In this document: positions 6,268-11,776 of the stretch, one piece after another
How the letters are laid out: each line of letters begins with the position of its first letter
Numbering within the stretch: position 1 is the first letter of the stretch
DNA from: Methylobacterium sp.
GTDB taxonomy: Bacteria > Pseudomonadota > Alphaproteobacteria > Rhizobiales > Beijerinckiaceae
DNA: 11,776 nt
Direction of reading: 5' to 3'
Assembly (NCBI GenBank): GCA_021154065.1
Contig: JAJKJG010000411.1
Coordinates: 1-11,776, forward strand
Made by a program: the position numbers and the translations under genes
The notes under the pieces: generated by a model
The model's database searches: none
The model's input: the letters and a program-made list of their open reading frames with translations, nothing else
Told to the model about the DNA's origin: nothing

Positions 6268-7884
6268 ATGCTCACGCCGGCCCCCGACTATGATGGCCTC
6301 GTCGCCGCGTTCCGCTGGCGCATTCCGGAGCGCTACAACATCGGGGTCGACGTCTGCGACCGCGGGGCGGCGGCGGAGCCGGAACGCGCCGCCATCCTCG
6401 AGATCGGCCCCGACGGGCGCGTCGCAGCTCTTACTTGCGGGGCGTTGCGGGAGCGCTCGAACCGCCTCGCGAACGCGCTTCGCGCCCGCGGCATCGGCCG
6501 CGGCGACCGTGTCGCGATCCTGCTGCCCCAGGGTGCGGCTGTGCCGATCGCCCATATCGCGGTGTACAGGCTCGGCGCGGTGGCGCTGCCGCTCGCGGCC
6601 CTGTTCGGCATCGACGCCCTCGCCTATCGGCTCGCCGACGCCGGGGCGAAGGCGCTCGTCACCAACGCGGCGGGGCTCGGCAAGCTTCAGGAGATCCGGC
6701 CCGACCTGCCGGCGCTCGAATGCGTGATCTCGACCGACGGGCCGGACGGCTCGGCCGAGGGTTTCTCGCGGGTGCTCGAGGCGGCGAGCCCGGATTTTAC
6801 GCCCGTCGACACCGCGGCCGACGATCCGGCGATGATGATCTACACCTCGGGCACGACCGGTCCGGCGAAGGGCGCGCTCCACGCCCACCGGGTGCTTCTC
6901 GGTCATCTACCCGGCGTCGAGATGCCGCACGAGTTCCTGCCACAGCCGGGCGACCGGCTGTGGACTCCGGCCGACTGGGCTTGGGCCGGCGGGCTCCTCA
7001 ACGTGCTTCTGCCCGGCCTTCACCACGGCGTGCCGGTGGTGGCGCGAAAGACCGAGAAGTTCGATCCCGAGGAGGCGTTCCGCCTGATGGCCGATCACCA
7101 GGTGCGCAACACCTTCGTGCCGCCGACGGCGCTCAGGATGCTGCGCACCGTGCCGAACCCGCGGGGGCGCTTCGCGCTGGCGCTGCGCACCATCGCGTCC
7201 GGCGGCGAGACGCTCGGCGCCGAGACCTTCGCCTGGGGCCGGGAGGCGCTCGGCCTGACGATCAACGAGTTCTACGGCCAGACCGAGTGCAACCTGGTGC
7301 TCTCCTCCTGTGCCGCGATCGGGGTCGCAAAGCCGGGCGCGATCGGCAAGCCGGTTCCGGGGCACGAGGTGGCGGTGATCCGCGACGACGCCAGCCCGTG
7401 CGACCCCGGCGAGCTCGGGCAGATCGCGGTCGCGCGGCCGGACCCGGTGATGTTCCTGTCCTACTGGAACAAGCCCGGCGCGACCGAGGCGAAATTCATC
7501 GGCGACTGGATGACGACCGGCGACCAGGGCCTGCTCGACGAGGACGGCTATGTCCGTTTCGTCGGGCGCGACGACGACGTCATCACCTCGGCCGGCTACC
7601 GCATCGGCCCGGGCGAGATCGAGGACTGCCTCATCCGCCACCCGGCGGTGGCGCTCGCGGCGGCGGTCGGCAAGCCCGACCCGGTCAGGACCGAGATCGT
7701 CAAGGCTTTCATCGTGCTGAAGGAGGGCTACAGCGCCTCCGACACGCTCGCCTCGGACATCCAGGGTTTCGTCCGCGGACGGCTCTCGGCGCACGAGTAC
7801 CCGCGCGAGATCTCGTTCCGCTCGAACCTCCCCCTCACCACGACCGGCAAGGTGATCCGGCGGCTCCTGCGGCAGGAGGCTTAG
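6268..7884 (+). CDS. AMP-forming acyl-CoA synthetase (medium-chain/aryl acid ligase-like)
   Basis: This 538-residue adenylate-forming enzyme converts a carboxylic acid, ATP and CoA to acyl-CoA, AMP and pyrophosphate in the cytoplasm. All core ANL motifs are present: YTSGTTGPAKG (192-202, phosphate loop), NEFYGQTE (333-340), TTGDQG (416-421, ribose-binding Asp419), the hinge region GRDDDVITSAGYRIGPGEIE (433-452), and TTTGKVIRR (524-532) with the adenylation Lys528. The PADWAWAGGL segment (234-243) is typical of acetyl-, propionyl- and medium-chain acyl-CoA synthetases (COG0365, ACSM-like). At 538 residues it is shorter than typical acetyl-CoA synthetases (about 650). The start ATG at 6268 has only a weak ribosome site, and the gene probably shares a transcript with the binding-protein gene 43 bp upstream. 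This suggests the imported ligand may be an acid that it activates; the exact substrate is unknown. Confidence 0.92.
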   Translation: MLTPAPDYDGLVAAFRWRIPERYNIGVDVCDRGAAAEPERAAILEIGPDGRVAALTCGALRERSNRLANALRARGIGRGDRVAILLPQGAAVPIAHIAVYRLGAVALPLAALFGIDALAYRLADAGAKALVTNAAGLGKLQEIRPDLPALECVISTDGPDGSAEGFSRVLEAASPDFTPVDTAADDPAMMIYTSGTTGPAKGALHAHRVLLGHLPGVEMPHEFLPQPGDRLWTPADWAWAGGLLNVLLPGLHHGVPVVARKTEKFDPEEAFRLMADHQVRNTFVPPTALRMLRTVPNPRGRFALALRTIASGGETLGAETFAWGREALGLTINEFYGQTECNLVLSSCAAIGVAKPGAIGKPVPGHEVAVIRDDASPCDPGELGQIAVARPDPVMFLSYWNKPGATEAKFIGDWMTTGDQGLLDEDGYVRFVGRDDDVITSAGYRIGPGEIEDCLIRHPAVALAAAVGKPDPVRTEIVKAFIVLKEGYSASDTLASDIQGFVRGRLSAHEYPREISFRSNLPLTTTGKVIRRLLRQEA

Positions 7885-9050
7885 GCCCGCGCCAGGCGGT
7901 CGCGGCCTGCCGCCGCGGCCTGACGCATGCGGCGCTCGATGCGGGTCTTGAGCCGGATCGCGGCGGCGCCGGCAGAATGGCCGGGCCGCGTCGAGACGAG
8001 AAGGTCGACGAGCGCCAGCGGCTTGAGAGCGAGCGCCGCGGCGGCCTCGGTCGAGACCGGCGCGCCGTCGCAGAGCATCAGGCGCTTGCCGGCCCGGCGC
8101 GCCCGCGCGGCGGCGGCGGCGACGATGCGATCGGCGCCGCGCCCGAGTCCGGGAGCGCCGGCGGCGCGCCAGAGCCACAGCGCCTCGGCGCTCTCGAGCA
8201 CGATTGCGGCGGCGACCGGCTCGGCGCCGCGGTGCAGGAGGTCGAGGCGGCAGAGCCCGCGCCGCGCGAGCTGACGCGTCATGGTGCGGATGAAGCTCGC
8301 GGTGCCGGCGTCCTGGGTCAGCGCCGCGGTGCCACGCTCCTTCCCCGCAGCCGCGTCGAGCACCAGGAAGGTCTCGACCGCGTCTCGGACCTGGCCGGGA
8401 GTGCGGGCCTGCGTGAGCCGCAGCTGCGGCTCGCGCAACGGCCACTCGTCCGCCGCGAACGCGGCGGCGGTCGCAACGCCGTGCCGCGGCGACAGGCGCT
8501 CGAGGTGCCGGCGGCTCGCGGCGGCGGCCGTCCGCAGGCCCTCGGCCAACGGTCCTTCGACTGGGAGCGCCGTCGCGGCAAGGCCAGCGCAGCGCTGTCC
8601 GCGCGCGGCGCAGAACGACAGGACGGCCGCGACGACGGCGGCCGGGCGCTCGGAATCGAGGAGCGCGGCAGAAACTGGAAAGCCCGCCGGCTGCCATAGC
8701 CGCACTTCGCCCGGCGCGAGCGGGATGCGCGGCATCGCCACCGGAAACAGCCCCCGCAGCAGCCGCGCCGGCGCGGCGGGTTGCCAGACCAGAATGAGGC
8801 TGATCTGGCGCCCGTCGGGGAGATGCTGCAGGGCGGGCAGCAGAACGTCCGGATCGGCAAACAACGCCGGCTCGACCGACCGCTCGGCAAGGGCGCGCCA
8901 AGCGGCGAGATCGGCGCCGATCTCGTGGGCCGTGCGGAGCTCGACCTCGTAGACGCCGCCGGGTTGGGTCCAGGCCGGCCGCAGGCGGCGTGGGGCCGGG
9001 CGGGGCGAGACCGGGCCGGTCCCGAAAAACGGTGCCGAGCGCGCTTCCAT
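7881..9050 (-). CDS. GNAT-family acyltransferase, BioF2/CelD-like (COG5653)
   Basis: This 389-residue protein fits the BioF2-like or CelD/BcsL-like branch of the GNAT superfamily, which transfers acyl groups from acyl-CoA and is often linked to exopolysaccharide or cell-surface modification. The N-terminal half contains FADPDVLLPALQHL (64-77), a variant of the usual opening of the family. The C-terminal acetyltransferase-6 domain spans roughly 190-350, with FLVLDAAAGKERGTAALTQD (228-247) corresponding to the family's FLxLExxGWKGRxGTAL motif. Here the usual Trp-Lys-Gly-Arg is altered to GKERG. There is no signal peptide or membrane segment. The ATG at 9050 has GGAAGGG about nine bases upstream. 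Its stop codon overlaps the stop of the convergent ligase gene. cobW-like upstream is on the same strand but separated by 91 bp with a terminator-like hairpin, so it may have its own promoter. The acceptor substrate is unknown. Confidence 0.75.
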   Translation of the reverse strand: MEARSAPFFGTGPVSPRPAPRRLRPAWTQPGGVYEVELRTAHEIGADLAAWRALAERSVEPALFADPDVLLPALQHLPDGRQISLILVWQPAAPARLLRGLFPVAMPRIPLAPGEVRLWQPAGFPVSAALLDSERPAAVVAAVLSFCAARGQRCAGLAATALPVEGPLAEGLRTAAAASRRHLERLSPRHGVATAAAFAADEWPLREPQLRLTQARTPGQVRDAVETFLVLDAAAGKERGTAALTQDAGTASFIRTMTRQLARRGLCRLDLLHRGAEPVAAAIVLESAEALWLWRAAGAPGLGRGADRIVAAAAARARRAGKRLMLCDGAPVSTEAAAALALKPLALVDLLVSTRPGHSAGAAAIRLKTRIERRMRQAAAAGRDRLARA

Positions 9051-9125
9051 GGGCCCAAACCCTTCCGATCGTGCCGGAACGGGACAAAAGGCCCGGTCCG
9101 GCTCCTCATGCGGGTTCAGGATTCA

Positions 9126-9150
9126 AAAACCATTCCGGCCTTTAGGCCGG
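9126..9150 (-). terminator. Terminator-like hairpin at the end of the CobW-family gene
   Basis: CCGGCC (9135-9140) and GGCCGG (9145-9150) form a perfect 6-bp stem with a 4-base loop. Read leftward, it is followed four bases later by five T residues. The TAA stop of the GTPase gene (9142-9144) lies in the loop. Stem and T run are short, so termination may be partial. Confidence 0.5.
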
Positions 9151-10302
9151 TCGTCGGAGCGCCAGCGGATTGTCGGCGAGCGCCGCCGCGTCCGGGCCAT
9201 CGATGCGCGGCTTGCCCAGGAACGCGTCCCAGAGCCGCTCGACGAAGCTCTTGTCGAGGTCCTTGACGATGAACACGAGCCGGCTGCGCCGGTCGGCGTC
9301 CGGCCAAGCCGGGAGCACCGCCGGCACGTGGAAGACGTGCTGGACGCCGTGGATCACGACCGGGCGTTCGGGGTCGTCGGCGAGCCCGACGAGGCCCTTG
9401 ACCCGCAGGAGCTTCGGTCCGTGGGCGGAGCGCAGGAGGTCGAGGAACATGTCGAAGGCGCCGCGCGCCACCGGCTCGTCGCTCGTCAGCGTGAAGGCGC
9501 GGATGCTGGCGTCGTGCCGGTTGACGTCGTGATGATGGCCGGCGTGATGCCCATGATCTGGCCCATGCGCGTGGGCGGCGGCGTGCGAGCGCCGCTCCGC
9601 CGCCTCGACGGCCTCGGCCTGGAGCCAGCCGCGCACGTCGGCGATCTTGCCCGCGGTGTCGAAAAGCCCGGCGCCGACGAGGCGCCCGGCCGGAACCGCG
9701 CCATGCTCCGCGACGAGAATCTCGGCGCCGGGATTGAGCGCCCGCAGGCGCTCCTTGAGACGCGCGAGCGACACGCCGGCGTCGACGAGGAGATCGGCCT
9801 TCGCTACGACGAGACGCTCGGCGACGGCTGCCTGCCGTACCGCCTCCTCGTGCGCGTCGAGCGTCGCCGACCCGTTCACCGCGTCGATGACGGCGACGAC
9901 CCCTTCGAGCGCGTAGCGCATCGAGAGATACGGGTGATACAGCACGGCGTGCAGGATCGGCGCCGGATCGGCGAGCCCGGTGGTCTCGATGACGACTCGC
10001 CGGAACGGCGCGATTCGGCCGTTGTCGCGCCGGCGCAGGAGATCCTCCAGGGTCTGGACGAGATCGCCGCGCACCGTGCAGCAGAGGCACCCGGCGGCGA
10101 GCAGGATCATGCCGTCTTCGACCGCCTCGACAAGCAGGTGGTCGAGGCCGATCTCGCCGAACTCGTTGACGATGACGACCGTGTCGGCGAGCGCCGGATC
10201 GCGCAGCAGCCGGTTGAGCAGCGTCGTCTTGCCGGCGCCGAGAAACCCGGTCAGGACGGTGAGGGGGATCGGCGGCAGCGGGCCGCGCGGTTGCTCGGTC
10301 AT
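9142..10302 (-). CDS. CobW/COG0523-family GTPase, putative metallochaperone
   Basis: COG0523 GTPases are metal-handling proteins: some insert cobalt during cobalamin synthesis, others deliver zinc or serve nitrile hydratase. This 386-residue member shows the Walker A GFLGAGKTT (19-27), NEFGEIGLDH (46-55), the metal-binding CLCC (72-75), the Walker B-like VVIETTGLADP (103-112), and AKAD (167-170) in place of the usual base-recognition NKxD. A His-rich linker at residues 240-263 carries ten His, including HGHHAGHHH, and precedes the CobW C-terminal domain (about 266-368). No cobalamin gene is nearby, so a zinc or other metal role is at least as likely as cobalt, and the gene symbol is withheld. 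Start ATG at 10302 lies 12 bp after the stop of the EamA gene and has no strong ribosome site, which suggests translational coupling. No Zur-type palindrome was recognised. Confidence 0.92.
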   Translation of the reverse strand: MTEQPRGPLPPIPLTVLTGFLGAGKTTLLNRLLRDPALADTVVIVNEFGEIGLDHLLVEAVEDGMILLAAGCLCCTVRGDLVQTLEDLLRRRDNGRIAPFRRVVIETTGLADPAPILHAVLYHPYLSMRYALEGVVAVIDAVNGSATLDAHEEAVRQAAVAERLVVAKADLLVDAGVSLARLKERLRALNPGAEILVAEHGAVPAGRLVGAGLFDTAGKIADVRGWLQAEAVEAAERRSHAAAHAHGPDHGHHAGHHHDVNRHDASIRAFTLTSDEPVARGAFDMFLDLLRSAHGPKLLRVKGLVGLADDPERPVVIHGVQHVFHVPAVLPAWPDADRRSRLVFIVKDLDKSFVERLWDAFLGKPRIDGPDAAALADNPLALRRPA

Positions 10303-10314
10303 GATGCGGGCTTG

Positions 10315-11202
10315 CTATTCCGGAGCGCGGGCTCGGCGCTGCTCCGCCACCACATTGGTCAGGATCGCGGCGAGCACAAGGGCACAGCCCAGGAGCTGCA
10401 GCGCGGTGAGCCGCTCGCCGAGCATCGCCGCCGAGGCGAGCGCCGCGACCACCGGCTCGGCGCAGAACGCGATGCCGGCAACCGCCGCCGAGGAGCGCGC
10501 GAGCGCCGCGAACTGGAACACGAAGCCCAGCACATAGCCGCCGACCGTCACCGCGACGGCGACGGGCGCGAGGCCGAGCACGCCCGGCGGCGTCAGCGCG
10601 CCGGCGACAACGCCGATCGCGGCGCTTGCCGGCAGCACCATGAGGTGGATCCAGAACACCTTCGCGACGACCCCGGTGCGCCGGCAGCGGGTGGCGGCGA
10701 AGAACTGCACCGCGGTCGCGACGCTCGCCGTCGCGGCGAGCGCGAGGCCGCGCCAGTTGAGCGCCTGGAAGGCCGGCCCGACGACGAGCACGACGCCCAT
10801 CGCCGCGAGGGCCACGACGGCGATCAGCGTGCCGGTGATCCGCGACCCGTCGACGAGCGGGCTCGCGAGCACGATCAGCACCGGGTAGGTATAGAAGATC
10901 ACCACCGCGACCGTCACAGGGATGAAGGCGACGGAGGAGAGATAGGCGGCGCCGAGCGCCGCCGTCGCGACGCCGAGCACCGCGACCGTGCCGCGCTCGC
11001 CGGGGGCGATCCGCAGCGGCGTTCGCCACAGTGCCGCCGCCGCGGCGACGAGCGCCAGCATCACGAAGACGCGGTAGAACACGAGCGTCACGCCGGAGAT
11101 GCCGGCGAGCGCCGCGAATCGCGTCGAGACGATGTTGACGCCGTAGAGCGACGCCGCCGCGAGCGCGAACAGGAGGCCGGACAAGCCGGACGGGTTCGTC
11201 AC
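10315..11202 (-). CDS. EamA/DMT-family transporter (10-TM drug/metabolite exporter type)
   Basis: This inner-membrane protein of about 295 residues consists of two EamA repeats. About ten hydrophobic segments can be read, starting with LSGLLFALAAASLYGVNIVS and ending in the diagnostic final pair AEPVVAALASAAMLGERLTALQ then LLGCALVLAAILTNV. Segment YPVLIVLASPLV is the end of the first repeat. Members export amino acids, nucleosides or other metabolites; the substrate is not visible. The frame is open to 11289, but that part is Arg/Pro-rich and overlaps the previous gene. GTG at 11202 is the only start codon I see between the previous stop (11231) and the first membrane segment, though its ribosome site is poor. 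It is followed after 12 bp by the CobW-like GTPase gene in the same direction, so the two are probably co-transcribed. Confidence 0.85.
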   Translation of the reverse strand: MTNPSGLSGLLFALAAASLYGVNIVSTRFAALAGISGVTLVFYRVFVMLALVAAAAALWRTPLRIAPGERGTVAVLGVATAALGAAYLSSVAFIPVTVAVVIFYTYPVLIVLASPLVDGSRITGTLIAVVALAAMGVVLVVGPAFQALNWRGLALAATASVATAVQFFAATRCRRTGVVAKVFWIHLMVLPASAAIGVVAGALTPPGVLGLAPVAVAVTVGGYVLGFVFQFAALARSSAAVAGIAFCAEPVVAALASAAMLGERLTALQLLGCALVLAAILTNVVAEQRRARAPE

Positions 11203-11230
11203 CGCATCGGGGCTCGCGCCGCGCGGGACC

Positions 11231-11776
11231 CTATTCGGCCTTGCGCTTCGCGGCCTTGGGCTTCGCGACCGCCGCGGTCTTCTTCGCAACCGGTTTTGCC
11301 GCCTGCTTCGTCCGCTCGGCCTTCACGCTCGCATGCGCGACCTTCTTGCGGGCGACGGCCGGCTTCGCCGCCGCTTTCGGCTTCACCAGGGGCGGTGTCT
11401 TCTGGAGCGTCGCGGCCGGGCTCGCGGCGGGCTTTTCGCCCTTGCCGTCGTCCATCACGGCGGCGGGTTTTACCGAGGCGAAGGCTTGCGCTGCCGGCGA
11501 GGCGACGGGCTTCGCTTTTGCGGCGAGCGCCTTGCGCCCCTTGCGGCCGCGCGCCCGGGCCGGCGGCTCCTCGTTGTCGGCGACGTTCGTTCCGGGCGCG
11601 CGGCCGGTCCACACCGCCACCGGCTGCAGCGGCGCGCGCGGACCGAGCTTGCCCGACCCCGGCACGCTGCCGCCGGCGAAGGCGAGGGCCGAAAAGCCCG
11701 GCGCGGTGAACAGGCCGCTCGGGTTCTCCGTGTTTCCGGAGGCACTCGCCTGCGCGCTTCCGGCATCCTCCTCGGA
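11231..11776 (-). CDS. C-terminal part of a Lys/Ala/Pro-rich protein (partial, N-terminus outside the window)
   Basis: The frame is open to the right edge with no stop, so only the last 181 residues are present. A GTG at 11665 could act as a start, but the in-frame translation upstream (SEEDAGSAQASASGNTENPS and on) reads like ordinary protein, so I treat this as a truncated gene. The visible part begins with a Gly/Ser/Ala-rich linker, then a short conserved-looking block LQPVAVWTGRAPG, then about 110 residues of low-complexity Lys/Ala/Pro sequence with repeats such as KPKAAAKPAV and KPVAKKTAAVAKPKA. Strongly basic KAP-rich tails occur in histone H1-like DNA-binding proteins and at the C-termini of several Rhizobiales envelope proteins, including D-alanyl-D-alanine carboxypeptidases. 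The VAVWTG block weakly recalls the latter. Function is not assignable from this fragment. The EamA gene starts 28 bp after its stop. Confidence 0.65.
   Translation of the reverse strand, partial: SEEDAGSAQASASGNTENPSGLFTAPGFSALAFAGGSVPGSGKLGPRAPLQPVAVWTGRAPGTNVADNEEPPARARGRKGRKALAAKAKPVASPAAQAFASVKPAAVMDDGKGEKPAASPAATLQKTPPLVKPKAAAKPAVARKKVAHASVKAERTKQAAKPVAKKTAAVAKPKAAKRKAE

Noticed and set aside
6435..9087. Open frames of 754 residues (+, 6435-8699) and 726 residues (-, 6907-9087) across the ligase and acyltransferase genes
   Set aside because: Each overlaps two confirmed genes in a different frame or strand and gives Arg/Gly/Ala/Pro-rich translations without motifs.
9049..11709. Rightward open frame of 886 residues opposite the CobW-family, EamA and KAP-rich genes
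   Set aside because: It crosses three real minus-strand genes and their spacers, and its Arg/Glu/Asp/His-rich composition is that of a codon-position artefact.

Overview
The window is GC-rich chromosomal DNA from an alphaproteobacterium, probably of the Hyphomicrobiales (Rhizobiales). Three things point there. The end of an rRNA operon is arranged 23S - 5S - initiator tRNA-Met, which is typical of that class. The proline catabolic enzyme is a compact bifunctional PutA. The strong G/C bias gives long spurious open frames opposite nearly every real gene. Genus cannot be fixed by reading alone.

Layout. Positions 1-644 hold the 3' end of 23S rRNA, 5S rRNA, tRNA-fMet with an encoded CCA, and a clear intrinsic terminator closing the rrn operon. 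Positions 745-1393 hold two small rightward genes, a putative secreted 94-residue protein and an uncharacterised 73-residue protein. The second converges on a small leftward lipoprotein gene (1403-1765), and a hairpin containing both stop codons sits between them. Positions 1869-4979 are putA on the minus strand, with a CT/GA-rich palindrome inside the interdomain linker. A 195-bp divergent intergenic region (4980-5174) carries a TTGCAC-N8-GTGCAA dyad. Rightward from it run a periplasmic NMT1/THI5-like substrate-binding protein and an AMP-forming acyl-CoA synthetase. The synthetase converges, with overlapping stop codons, on a leftward BioF2/CelD-like GNAT acyltransferase gene. Further right, three leftward genes lie close together: the C-terminal part of a Lys/Ala/Pro-rich protein cut by the window edge, an EamA-type transporter, and a CobW/COG0523 metal-handling GTPase ending in a small terminator-like hairpin.

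How the genes work together. The two metabolic themes are carbon and nitrogen scavenging (PutA turns proline into glutamate; the binding protein plus ligase may capture and activate a carboxylic acid) and metal or metabolite homeostasis (CobW-like GTPase with EamA exporter). These look like ordinary core or shell chromosomal genes. I found no insertion sequence, prophage, CRISPR array, toxin-antitoxin pair or defence island, and nothing that convincingly amounts to a new multi-gene system. The observations most worth following are the palindrome inside putA, the dyad in the putA/binding-protein intergenic region, the binding protein and ligase without transporter partners, and hairpins built around stop codons.
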